A stretch of DNA of 64,000 bases from Rhexocercosporidium sp. MPI-PUGE-AT-0058 (Eukaryota > Ascomycota > Leotiomycetes > Helotiales): NCBI GenBank assembly GCA_020746875.1, contig JAGTJL010000004.1:620001-684000 (forward strand), written 5' to 3'. A program made the position numbers and the translations under genes. The notes beneath the pieces were generated by a model. The model was not told the origin of the DNA. It made no database searches and worked only from the letters and a program-made list of their open reading frames with translations. Position 1 is the stretch's first letter. Each line of letters opens with the position of its first letter. Positions 1-11,962 of the stretch are shown here, piece after piece.

Positions 1-915
1 GCTTTTTATCTCGAGCACAATGGCTGATTCTTCTGGCGTTGGCAGTATTTCACGAGAGAACGATATCCCGAACCTCCCTCGCCGCCTTTCCTCGCGCATC
101 TCGTCGCATTTCGATTTCTGCTGTCTCAATTCCAGCTCACAAGACATCTGCCGCCTTCAAAACACGCCAGCTCAACTCTGCAGGGCAGCAGTCACGGATC
201 AGAATCGATATGAACGATTCGAGAAGGTTGCAGCCCAAACTCTAGAGCGAGGCTAGATCAGGAACCAAACCGTCAGCGTTTTTATGAATAAGTCGGAAGG
301 AGTGCAAAAGTATTGTACTTCGAAACTTGTCCGGAACATCATTTATGCCATAGACGTTGGGATTCAAAAAGGTAAGCTCCAAGGTCAGAGCTTGTCGCTA
401 TCACAACACGCAATCTTCCTTTCCCGCCGCCTTTCTTGCTGCCGATCGCGACTGATGTCTTGCTTAGTCTCTTGTGATCAGTCCAATTCTTCTGCTGCAT
501 GCATACATGCTTCTTTTTACGGTGATAGATGTACATACCATCGTATGTGTTTTTCCACAATGGCCAGACCCCGCGTGCATTACGCTGGACCCCTGCCTGG
601 CCGAAGTTATTTGACTGACATATATCAAAGCGTTTCAAGCCATTGTTGATTTAAATTCTCCGATTCGCCTCAGTGCCGATCCGGTAATCAAAGCATTTCC
701 AAAACAGGTCCCAGTACGAATCTCTGGGATTTACTGCCGCAAAAACGGAGCCTTTCCAAGGATACCCTCGAGCCTCCTCACATTCCTTTTCGTCGAAACA
801 ATTATTGATACAACTGCGGGTACTCTCTCTCCCCATTGATGTCGAGCTCTTGACGGATTTCGTCTGAAGAGTGTTGGTCTCTCGTTCTAGACGTGAAGTT
901 TGGTCCGCAGCCAAC
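1..915. other. Left-edge region, no gene assigned
   Basis: Only short open frames are present; the longest on the plus strand is 78 codons at 20-256. None resembles a family I recognise and none has a convincing exon continuation. The right part presumably holds the promoter and 5' leader of the ApsA-type gene starting at 916. The left end could be the tail of a gene lying outside the window, which cannot be judged from here. Confidence 0.5.
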
Positions 916-3900
916 ATGACGGCCTGGGAGACGGAAGACGAGTATGCTGCCGCTGCTCAAGCTTCTCTTCCCACTCCAACGGACACTCCCTACAGGACCC
1001 CTTCTCGAAGCTCGCGCCGTTCGTCGCGCCAAAAATCAATCTCTCCAGGTCCATCCTCGTCTCCTCCGCCGATGCCAACGGGCGAGAAAAATCGCCGAGG
1101 GTCTAAAGATGTAACCAATGATGAGAGGTAGATAATTTGCTTTCTCCCAACGTTCAATGCAAACTGACGCGTCCGATAGTATTTCGATACTCGATCCAAG
1201 ACGATTTACTCCAACCTTACATGCAAATCTAGTTTCCGAAATCCTCGCACTCCGAAGAGATCAAGAGGAGAAGATCAAGACTATCGAGCACTTGGAGACG
1301 GACCTGCACCATGCTAGAGGAGACCACGAGGAGCTGGATGCGAGTTTGGTGGCCACGTCCAAGGAGAACCGATCACTGAAGCGCCAGTTAGCTCTTCTAG
1401 AAGGAGGCACATCTTCAGCTCTTTCGGAATTGGCAAGAGAGCGCGATGAGGCCGTGGAGACTAACGCAGACAGTAAGCGAAGAGTTGAGACTCTGCAGAA
1501 GAAAGTCCGCAGCCAGGAAGAAGATTCGGACAGAGTCCATGAGTTATGGGCCCGAGACAAGGACAATTGGGAGGAAGAGAAGAGGAAGCTAGAGCGCAAG
1601 GTTCATGTGGCCGAAACACGATTGAAGACAGTCTTGGATGAAGTTGCCACATACCAGGCTCAAACGAATGGCCACCTTCACAATGAAAGCGAGGCTGAAG
1701 AGACATCGAGAGATCCTGTTCATGGCCATGGCAGCGATGCTGCAAGCGTAAGGACGATGAGTATGACTAACAGCATTCGATTCTCGATGTTGAATGGTCC
1801 CAACGGATACGGAGGGAGCAGATTGAATGGTGTGAGCTTGGCGGATGAGCTGGATCTGGATGAAGACGAGGATGAGACCGATCACGATGGCCGCGAGAGT
1901 ATCATATCTGTCAGGCACAACCGGAACCAAAGCCGCGAAAGCGTCATGTCGCGAAACCACCGTCGTAATCAAAGTATGGATAGTCTCATGCGGCCTGGTA
2001 GTGTTGCCAAAGGGAGAATCTTGGCTCAGCAAGCGGTTCTTGAGAGGCTTGAAGCTGGCATCATGGAAGATGATGAGACAGTGCCAGTGAAAGTGGAATA
2101 TACGGATACTGGAATTCAATATTCCCCTCCCCCTTCGCCAGTGCTTCAAGCAGCTGAGATCAACTCGGTGGTTGAACCACTACCAGTTGAAACGGGAGCT
2201 GCGAAGGTTGAACGACAAACAGAAACTCCTGTCCCCCGAGAATGGGAGATTGAGGCCAACCAGCGACGAAAGCGCGTTCACGCCAGCCCGCCCCTGGTGA
2301 TTGAAACTCCAAGTTCATCGATGGTCTCCTCAGCTTCACAAACTCTGGAAGATCCTTTGAGCCCTCCACGGACGCCTATATCACCTACCAGAACTCCCCC
2401 ACCACCCCCAGCAGAAGACCTAGTGCAGGAAATGATATCAATTTCTACACAAACAGACGTTCCCGAAATACAAGCACCATTACCGTCTCCCAGACGTGCC
2501 CCACCACCACCACCTATTCCGATCCCATCCATTCAATTGCATCCTCCCAAGTCCGCCCCTGCTACACCGCATGAACCTTTACTTCCTCAGCATTCCAGGG
2601 ATGCCGGTTGCCAGGTTTCTATGCAGGTACCCATCCCGACAAGATCGATTTCTGTGCAAACCGAGGAGATCCGTGTAGCACAACGCATCAAATTGCTCCC
2701 GCCCCACCTTCAACCATCTGCAATTTCCTCCAAACCTCCCTCTCCAGAACCGACTGAAGAACAAACGAAACGTTTCTCTCCTGTGCCGGGTAACTTACCA
2801 CCCAGAAATCCAAGGCGTATGAAGAGCCGCACAAGCTTAGAACAGGAGATACCATCTTCTCCTCCGCAGCTGCCAAGTGAGACTCGAGATGCTTATCCTG
2901 GAAACAATGACGACGGCCCGCTTTCGAAGGATAGAAGCTCCATTCGACGGCCACACCGGATCAGCAGCTTGTTTGCTGGATTCGATAATGTGAGTTCTGA
3001 CGATGCCGATGACTTCGCGGATGCCGACATGAGCGACAATGACTATAGAACGGCATTGTCTGCGCCCAAGCCGCAACCCGGCGGATACAGACCGAGCAAA
3101 CGTGTTTCATCGCCACCAACCTCGGTTCCTGAGCATGGTGAACTTGCAGAAGTAGCCCGACCATTCTATGGAAGAAATTCAAGGCACGCAGCAAACGACT
3201 TCCAGAGCGAATCATTCCCAGAAGTCCAGGAGCTACCGTCTAGATCCACAAAGGCATCTGTTCGTCAACTTGATAAGCCACTCACTTTGGTCACAAACAA
3301 TAAGCCAAGTACAATGCGCCGGGCTGCTCTCATACAAAGTGGTGTAGCTGCCCATCAGGGACGTGCAAGAAGTCCGAGTCTTCCGGAAGTCTTCAAAGAG
3401 CCTCCTTTCCCGATTCCTACAAGAGCCAGCTCAAGAAGACCCCCTGTCAGCGTCAGTGCTCCCAGTGACGGAAATCGCAGTCCAACTTGGGGACGTGGAT
3501 CTGGTTCCAACAGAGGAGGACATTATCGTGCGAGCAGCATCCGGAAGGTTAGATCTGCTGCGGCTCTTCCTCGAGGAGGTCGTGGAAGTTATCGACGCCA
3601 CGGTAGCCGATCCCCACCACCAATGTCAGCATCTACAGAAGCGCCTGAAAGCCCTCAACTTCCCCCAATGCCGAATAATGATGTCACGACCCCGCGGTAC
3701 ATGCGAGACACTGGTAGCAGTCGTCACCGCTCTCACCAGAGACAACAGCCATCAACCACCACGGCCCACACGACGAACACTACCAATACTGGTAGTGGTT
3801 CTGTTGGAACTACAAACAACGCTACTAGTGTTGTTGATGCAATTGCCCAGACAATGGTCGGTGAGTGGATGTTCAAGTATGTTAGACGGCGCAAGTCGTT

Positions 3901-5137
3901 TGGCGTAGCGGAATCAAATGGTATGGATGGTGACAATGCCAATGGCGTCCGTCACAAGCGTTGGGTATGGCTCGCGCCTTATGAGAGAGCTGTAATGTGG
4001 AGCAGTAAGCAACCTACATCAGGATCGGCCTTGATGGGCAAGACTGGTCGGAAGTGTATGTCGAGCCTATTTCCCCCTGCAATACCGAAACTGACTCGAC
4101 TAGTGACAATTCAATCCGTTCTGGACGTGAAAGATGACAATCCCCCACCAAAGGGATCGCCGGCCTTGTTCAATCGCTCAATCTTGATTCTAACACCAGC
4201 TCGTGCCCTCAAATTTACTGCTACATCACCAGAACGCCATTACATCTGGCTCACAGCCCTGTCATTCTTGGCTCACTCGTCACAAGCGGTTCCTGAGATC
4301 GTTCAAGCGCCCCTCCCACTACCTCAGCCCTCAATTCCAGACTTCGAGATGCCTCGACAATCCGGTCGCCTTCGAAAGCATGCCATACGAGACTCAATTC
4401 GTGTTGCCAAAGGCAAGACGGTCCTAGCCCGTCAAGGGCCTACCAGCGTCCACTCCTCACATAACGACAACAGTATCAGAGAGTCAGAGTCCATCTATTC
4501 AAGATCCGATCCGCTGCAAGACACCTCAGCCGATCCGCCTGTTGTGCCTCGCTTCTCAGAAAGAGGCCAATACGCCATCCCAGCACTACCAACGCACGGC
4601 AGAAAACGCAGCAACACAGGCGGGCGAGTCCCCCCACCCCTCTCCTTTCGGGGATTCTCAGGCCCAGCAAGCAGTGGGCATGCACCAACATCCAGCACAG
4701 CTGGAATGAGCGTTGGCACCACCGGTTCATCAGATATCTACCAATCCCAACCATCAAGCTCAGTCGCCGGCGGGTACACCGGTATGAGTGTTTCTGGGCG
4801 GTCCTCCATCCGCACATCTGACGCCAGTAACCGACCAGGTACCGTGGTCAACAACTTCTTCGACGCAGTAGGAACCATGCGAATGGAAGCCTTCATCAGC
4901 CCTATGGCGCTGAACCGCTTCGACGACTTCCCCGATGAGCAAGACGAGATGGAAATGGTTGGGCAACAGAGACGGCGCAGCAAGGAGCGCAGGCGCCGCA
5001 GCAGAAACAGAGATAGCTACTATTCAAACAAAGGCCGGCCGAGCGACGATTGGTACGGAGGCAGTAAGACGGCTGGCGAAGAGGATTACGGCCACTTCGA
5101 CGGTGGCTTCGGACATGATCCCTTTCGAGGCTTCTAA
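916..5137 (+). CDS. apsA: ApsA/Num1/Mcp5-type cortical nuclear-migration protein with C-terminal PH domain
   Basis: Two exons, 916-1127 and 1180-5137, joined across a 52-nt intron (1128-1179) with a CTGAC branch site; protein 1389 aa. The ATG at 916 opens an N-terminus of Ser/Pro-rich sequence, followed by a charged coiled coil (roughly residues 80-190). A long disordered Pro/Ser/Arg-rich middle follows. A PH domain of the Num1 class lies at about 962-1105, beginning near VGEWMFKYVRRR and ending in the helix around WLTALSFLAH. The C-terminal tail is basic and Gly-rich. Family members (yeast Num1, fission yeast Mcp5, Aspergillus ApsA) sit at the cell cortex, bind membrane lipid through the PH domain and anchor dynein or mitochondria for nuclear positioning. 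The domain order fits; the dynein link here is inferred from family knowledge and from repeated QT motifs at residues 384-564. The length is shorter than some Num1 proteins, which carry extra internal repeats. Confidence 0.85.
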
Positions 5138-8100
5138 GTCCGACTCGTGAATGAGGGTGCGAATGAAACAAAACAGAACATAATGTACATTTCAGATTGT
5201 ACAGCAGGATTTGTAGCGGGCGATATTTTTGGGACAGGTGTCACGGAAACACGGCGTTAACAACGAAAACGGCTCACGCCTGGCACTTTTTCGTTGCTCT
5301 TTTGATTTGTTTGATTTGCTTGGCTTTGAATATTTCGTTTTCAATCTTCTACCCGTATCAATCGTTTTCGGGTATAAGATCAGGGAGTAGGGAAAAGGGG
5401 ATATGGATGGAGTAACATGTGTATTATGCGCAGGATGCAAGGCGGTTGACTGCCAATCTCTCATTTTTGGCTACGACTATCCGTCTATCTGACTGTACAA
5501 AGAAATCACACTCGCTTGCTCGGATCCCTTTTGTTGCTTTTCTCTTGGGGGCGAGGGGGGTTTGGATTTAGCTGGGATTGGGTTTGGATTTGGATGGGAT
5601 TTGGATTGCGTGGTGTAGTTTGGTGTGGGGTTAAACTTCTAATTCTTGGTTATGTGATGTGCGAATACCCCTATTTTCGCGGTTTGGAGGATTGATTTTC
5701 TGTGTTGTATTTTGGTATGGAGCTTTTTGCATAGAAGGACAGGAAGGAAGGAATGAAAAGAAAGAATAAGATAGATACTTTACCTTCGTCTTCTTGACTA
5801 TCTATCTCTTTGTGAAGAATCGTTTTGTCGTGATGTGTTTATCGTTTTATATAATTATGTGCCGATAGACTTACTTCGTCGTACAGAATGTATCTTCTTC
5901 TTGTACGGGGCTCTAGCCTCGGGTGCTACTCAGATGCAATTGATCGAAACTTCTATCACTAGGAATCAAAACGATCATGTCGATGAGAAGAGGAGGGAGG
6001 AGATAGAAGGTTGACGGCATTTCCTCCTCAGACCCACCTCATCATCTCATGGTCTTTCTTTCGCTAATGACACATGTATACACATACCTACACATAAACA
6101 TACGCACAAATTACTTTTTTAATAATTAGTCTCTAAGTCCACCTTCGTCTAACTCCATCAAATCACTCTCGTTATCTGCGTCTCTATCTCTTCGTCGCCA
6201 GTCTCGGCTTTGCCCTACCCTCCCTTAGAACGATTGCCTCGTTCTTGAGGATGGAAAGAGCGGCGAGAGACTACCACTCTCTACGTTCTCCACTCCACCT
6301 TTTCCTCATTGTTCCGAATGTGTCATTCCATCTGTGAGGTAGCTTGTTCCGAGAACTAAGGAAGGGGGTATACATAAGCAAGACCTCAAAAGCATCCAGG
6401 AAGTGCACGAGCTAGCGCTGAAGAGCGAAATAGAGCGAGGAACAAGGAGTTGATCTTGCACTCACACCTGCCCCAAACTTGCACTTGCGAAAGAATGCGA
6501 ATATCTTGTTGGGGAGTCGATAGTCTTTATCCTTGTTGAGGGAATAGGATCTTACGTTGACAATTACTGATATTGTTGAGATGGTGGCCCGACAGCGAGG
6601 TATGGCATGACAGCAAATGCATTCCTCTCCGGGAAACTTGTCCTGGAAGTAGTTTCCTTGAACTCCATTCATTCACTTCTCAAAACTAATATGCTTTTAC
6701 CGCTTACTCTACCTCCACTCCCACAATGTGGTGGTGGTGGTAGTGGTGTTGAAGACAGCCAATTCAAGTTGAATGGTTCTGAAAGGTCAGGAAGTTTATA
6801 TCTAGATAGTCAGAGAGAGCGAAAGATGTCGAGGATGAACAAGGCGCTGGGGAAAGGACATGCTAGCATTTTCCACCTTGAGCTCGTCGAGGGAAGGACT
6901 GTGTGGAATTGGATGACATCTTTAGTCGTGGGTCTCTGTCTCTAAGTCTAGAGTTGGATCTCTGTTGTCTTCCATTCCCGTTTATTTGTTTAGACGAAAC
7001 TTCACCAATGACAATAATAGACTTCGATTTTACGAGATATGTAGCACTTGAATGCAAGCCGGGCGCAGACATCGTTCCAAGACGGCAATGATTCCCGAGC
7101 TTTTCAATTCTGACTCCTGCTCCCACAAATGTAGCGGCGGTGGCGGTGGTACTCCCGACTTGGGTTGCTCTGTAAACTCCCAAAGGTTCAGTTCATATAA
7201 TATTTGAGAAGCGGAGGGATTTGTAAAGGGCAAGAAGAATCAAGGAAGGAGCTATTAGGCTTTTCACTTCAAGCTTGAAATTAAGCTCATTTCCGAGTTT
7301 GGAATGAGAGGTGACTTTTGAAGCAGTTTTCAGTTTCATTAGTAAGGGGTAATCACTTGCCTAAGGAATTTGCTATGATGTCTCATGCAGTTTTAAACAT
7401 ATAAGACTCGTGTAAAGGGTAGTAATAGAGCACTAAATCCAGCAGCTTCACTACTTGGAGTTCGACACCGTAACAATACAAGGTCAAGCGAAGTCGTAGT
7501 ATTTGCAAGCAAATTGTTCATTACGCGACATGAATGGACAGAAGCTCAAAAATATTGAGCTGATGAAGTAGCAGCTAGTTTCGAACTAGACGGAAAGTTT
7601 TAGCATATTGTCGTCTGGTATTCTGCTGTCAAGCTTCGACTCTGACGTTGATTATCTCTCGCCCCTTTGGGACGTAGGGTTGTAAAAGCGTCGAGGGACA
7701 AGAGGAGTGACTTTTCTTGAATTACGTATAATAGTATCTCACACAAATCTGATCCGAATAATACACAGTGTCTCAATCGTCCTTCAATTGCTTCTGAACG
7801 GCGCGTTTGTTGCTTGCCCATTCTTGTAGCTAATGATGTGGTTAATGTAGCAGCCCTATTCCTTGAATCTCAGAAGTGATGAAGGAAAGTAGCGTCAGTG
7901 CATTTGCTTTAATACTTACGGCTCGTAAATCGATGTTCATGTCATTGACGTCGCTGCTGGAGCTTCGTATACAGGGCAAAGTTATCACAATTCTAATACC
8001 TGCTGCTGCCTTGTCGAGACATGTCCTCCTCAGCTCATGCGGTGATTACGAGTCATTAGAGCTAATTGGGTTCTTTCGCGACCAATTCTGGTATAATTGG

Positions 8101-8311
8101 CTCGCTTGCCGCTGACCTCTCCACTGTTCCCATGGGCCACATGTTTTGTCCAGTAACGAACAGACGAGCCGCATGGGATAGGGTATGATCAGATGAGGTA
8201 GAAGAAGGACCAATAAAGGCCAAAAAAGACTCCCCATCTCCAGCAGTTTGAGTTCAAAGTCTTAACTTTTGGGAATCCCGAAGAGGTTTTGATATATTCT
8301 CGATTGCTGAC
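5138..8311. other. 3.2 kb gap, no gene found
   Basis: Holds the 3' flank of the ApsA-type gene and the upstream region of the dehydrogenase at 8312. Visible features are G-rich TGGATTTGG-like repetition near 5560-5610 and GGT-rich patches near 6728-6750 and 7130-7150. Open frames stay below about 112 codons and look random. I found no tRNA-like or 5S-like sequence. Confidence 0.5.
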
Positions 8312-9366
8312 ATGCCTAACAAAAGAGGATTCGTGGATTTCAATTCGGATAGGGATGTTCCACCCCTCAATGGCAAAGTAGTTTTCATCACTGGAGGTAG
8401 AGATTGCTGACCACATACTAACTTGTAACCATGTTGACAATGCAACAGGAACAGCAGGTTTAGGGGCAGCATCCGTCCTCGCCCTGGCCAAACACAACCC
8501 CGAACACATCTACTTCAGCGGTCGCAACGCCCAAGCAGCCACCTCACTAATATCCGAAGTTCAGAAAACAACACCAGCAGCTTCACTCACCTTCATAGAA
8601 ATGGACCTATCCTCCCTCTCATCCGTCAAAGCCGCCTCCAAGAAATTCATCCACGACAGGCTGGACATCCTGATGTGCAATGCTGGGATATCGGAAAACC
8701 CACCTGCGCTGAGTGAGGATGGCTATGAGATCCATTTCGCGACGAATCATCTCGGTCATGCTATGTTGATCAGGCAGATGTTACCGGTCTTGCTGAAGAC
8801 AGCGAATTTGCCAGATGCGGATGTGAGGATTGTGATTCTGAGTTCGAGGGCGTGGTGGATTCATGAGAAAGGGGGATTGTGTTCTCGAAGTTGACGACGA
8901 AGCAGGATGGGTGGCATGAGAGGTCGTTCTCTTACCAGTACGTGCTTTATCAATACTTCAAGTCGAATCGGCAAGTGGGGGAGTTCTAACTTCGCCAAGA
9001 CAGAGTAAACTTGCAAATCTCATCTACGCCCGAGAGCTCGCAAAGCGTTTCCCAAATATCATAACAGTATCCATACATCCAGGAATCGTAGCCACGGGCA
9101 TGCTAGCCGGCCAGAAACCTAGCTCGAAAGTGTTCATGACAATCGAGAACTTGCTCATGGGCGTTTCGAAGGTGGATGAGGATGAAGGTGCTTTGAATCA
9201 GGTTTGGGCTGCTGCTGGAGTGAAGAAGGATGGGTTGGTGAATGGAGGCTATTATGAGCCGGTCGGGGTACTGTGTGATTATAAGCTAAATAAGACAGCT
9301 AAGAATGAGGGGTTGGCGAAGACGTTGTGGGAGTGGACTGAGGAGGCTTTGGATAAGATTGAGTGA
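8312..9366 (+). CDS. Short-chain dehydrogenase/reductase, frame broken by one missing base in a G-run
   Basis: Three exons: 8312-8396, 8449-8937 and 9000-9366, with introns of 52 and 62 nt. The second intron carries a CTAAC branch site. Classical SDR marks are present: the cofactor-binding TGGTAGLG motif spans the first splice junction, then NAG in LDILMCNAG, the catalytic Ser in ILSSRAW, and YQQSK (YxxxK) spanning the second junction. The C-terminus ends EEALDKIE. Its style resembles the retinol dehydrogenase/WW-domain oxidoreductase group, so NAD(P)-dependent carbonyl/alcohol chemistry is likely but the substrate is unknown. The reading frame is interrupted at 8871-8879: after HEKGG the family-like sequence VFSKL continues one frame over. 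One extra G in the GGGGG run (8871-8875) would restore a 313-aa enzyme. It is either a sequencing/assembly error or a recent pseudogene; every other motif is intact. Confidence 0.8.
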
Positions 9367-10278
9367 TTTGATAGAGGTAATGGGACTCAGAACCGGGATC
9401 AAATTCCTCTTTGTATGGTGAGTGTGGCAATTTGTGGAGTGTTTGAGCGTCGGGTAGTTGTCTTTGAGCTTCCTGAGCCGAGATCGAAAGGGTGGTCCTC
9501 AGTTCGACTGAACCATTATTTGTAATAGCAGAAACATGGACAGATATTGTTCCGTGGTTCTGAATCATAGAGCCAATGTATCTCTTAAATCAGATAGATA
9601 TGCCTGTTGACACTTAGTGTCCCATGCATCCATCCTGTTCTGCAGCTGGTGGAACCGACGGTCATTGGATGGACTTTTAATCACTCCACAGCCATAGAAT
9701 GAATTTTATCAGGCTCGTTTTATTTTCATTCCAGTGATTTAGGGGTTCCGATAGGGGGTATAATGAGTTGCTAGTCACCAGAATTCCAAGAAATTTTGAA
9801 CAGAAAGGCATCTGCACAACGCATGTACAAGCCGGATCAGTTAGTATCCACCAACAGTCGTGTAGCAACAGAAGAAAAGACAGCAAAGCAAGAGCCATGA
9901 GAGCTGATGGACTTGCTTATTGCTTGGTCTCAAACCCCCTTGCGTAGGCCCAATTCGGATAAGGTGGCAGAGCTGGAGGAGCGGTTTTTCCTGGACCTCG
10001 AATATTTATAAGCACCACCCGAGTTACCCCACTGTCGTCATCCGAACGAACCCCTCCATCATCGGGCGACACTCCTAAAAACTTTACATGAAGCTCTCAA
10101 TCCTTCTGATTTACAAAGCCAATTTCCTAATTGCTGTTTGCCATTCATATCTACAATCTTTCACCCTCTGGAACATTTAAAGTCAGGTCCGAAATCTACA
10201 AGGCAAACGACCCCGCACCATCATCAAGGTCCTTGAAAGATTCAAGACTAAACTATCCAATCCAGACACAGCGCAAAA
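9367..10278. promoter_or_regulatory. Intergenic region with TATA-like element upstream of the quinone oxidoreductase
   Basis: Tandem-gene spacer. A TATTTATAA element lies at 10003-10011, about 270 nt before the next start codon, so it could serve a transcript with a leader of roughly 230 nt. No protein-coding signal was found. Confidence 0.35.
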
Positions 10279-11533
10279 ATGGCCACCATGCGTGCTGTCG
10301 GTTAGTATTTTCCAATTCCGTAGACTTTAGATCTATAGTTTAATGTACTCATAGATATTAAAAACAAAACCGGACCCGCCACATCCCTCTTTATCAACGA
10401 CCAAATCCCTAAACCCACAGTCTCCTCAGGCTACGCGATTGTGAAGATCAAAGCCTTCGGACTCAATCGCATGGATCTCCTGCAGCGAGAAGGCCACTAT
10501 CCTCTCCCACCTCAAGCAGGTCCAATTTTGGGTGTTGAATTCAGCGGTACGATTGAGGATCTGGGTGAAGGGGATGGAGGAAAAGAGGGGTTCAAGAAAG
10601 GAGATGCGGTCTTTGGATTGGCGTATGGTGGTGCGTACGCGGAGTACATTAAGGTAGATGTGAGGATGTTGTTGAAGAAGCCTGATCATTTGAGCTGGGA
10701 GGAGGCGGCTGGTGTTCCAGAGGTATGTCTTATCCTTTTTGAGCTTCCAACGAACATTGGAGCTTGACTTGGTGGTGGTATACATGCTGATATGGACATA
10801 GACCTGGATCACAGCCACCCAAGCAATGTACCTCATTGGCGAATTCACTAAAGGGAAAAGTATTCTCTGGCACGCTGGCGCCTCATCCGTCTCCATCGCC
10901 GGCATCCAACTCTCCAAACACAACGGCGCATCCGCCATCTACGCGACCGCATCCTCAGAAGAAAAACTCGACTTCTGCAAGTCCATCGGTGCCACAGCTG
11001 GGTTTAACTACAAAACCCAGGACTGGGCGAAGGAGATCCTAGCTGTTACTGACGGCAAGGGCGTTGATGTCGTTATTGATTATATTGGCCAGAGCTATTT
11101 CCAGGACAATCTTGATGTCGCTGCCAAGGATGGCCGGATTGTTAATCTGGGGTTGATGAGTGGTGGGAAGTTGCCTGCGGGCGTAGATATTAGTGCGTTC
11201 GTGAGAAAGAGATTGAGGTTTGAGGGGAGTAGTTTGAGGAGTCGGGATGGGGAGTATCAAGGGAAGCTGAGGGATAAATTAGAGGAGTGAGTACTCGATC
11301 TTCATTTCCCCATGTCTGCCCTTCCGTTTGAGCGCTAGAGAGTTACTCCAAGGGTATAGAGATGTCCGTTAGTACTCCTATTGACTTGGAAAACTAGATA
11401 CATCCCTCAATTCGAAAATGGCACCTTTAAGATTTTCGTCGAGAAGGTTTTCCCATGGGAAGAAGTTGTTGAGGCCCATCAGTTGATGGAGAAGAATACC
11501 ACGAAGGGGAAGATCATCTGCACTATCTCTTAG
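10279..11533 (+). CDS. NADPH:quinone oxidoreductase, PIG3/zeta-crystallin-like MDR family
   Basis: Four exons: 10279-10300, 10355-10722, 10802-11286 and 11398-11533 (introns 54, 79 and 111 nt); protein 336 aa, the usual size for this family. The first exon is only 22 nt and codes MATMRAV. Recognisable marks are the N-terminal GroES-like half with GLNRMDLLQREGHYP and GVEFSG, then the nucleotide-binding half with WHAGASSVSIAGIQL, a second AYAEYIKV-type segment, and DVVIDYIGQSYF. The C-terminal helix includes WEEVVEAHQLM, and the protein ends CTIS. The structural zinc cysteines of alcohol dehydrogenases are absent, which fits the zinc-free quinone reductase/TP53I3 group. The likely role is one- or two-electron reduction of quinones or enones with NADPH in the cytosol; the true substrate is unknown. 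All intron phases agree, so the model is firm. Confidence 0.92.
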
Positions 11534-11962
11534 AACGATGGAGAGACAGAGAGACTGTATGCACTTTTGCTACTACTAGTAAGGAAAGCTTGCTACCGCG
11601 GATCGTTTCGACGCAGCTTATAGTCACCCTCGCTTACGAGACGAACATCAAGGGGGAAGGTGTTGCAAGTAAACAATATAACTCTTTTCACCTGAGAAGC
11701 CCATTCCACGGAATAATGCTCAATGTAGACATGGACCACTCATTTCACAATAAAAGCAAGGACCAAAGAGCGTAGTCTTATGTTATTTCACTGGACTACC
11801 GGGACTATCCACAATATACAAATGATCACATCCGTGGCACAGGATGGTGACCTGACGCCCCAGAATTCGACTCAAAACACCAGCACCCAGCATTAAAAAG
11901 GAGCACTCATGATTCGTAAGAACAAAAGAAATCTCCAGCACCCTCATCCCTACGGTAGCGTC
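11534..11962. other. Convergent intergenic spacer
   Basis: 429 nt between the 3' end of the quinone oxidoreductase (+) and the 3' end of the coiled-coil gene (-). It should contain both 3' UTRs. No coding signal was seen. Confidence 0.5.

Noticed and set aside
8871..8882. Programmed ribosomal frameshifting at the G-runs of the dehydrogenase and methyltransferase
   Set aside because: Neither site forms a good slippery heptamer and no downstream structure is evident. A homopolymer sequencing error is simpler.
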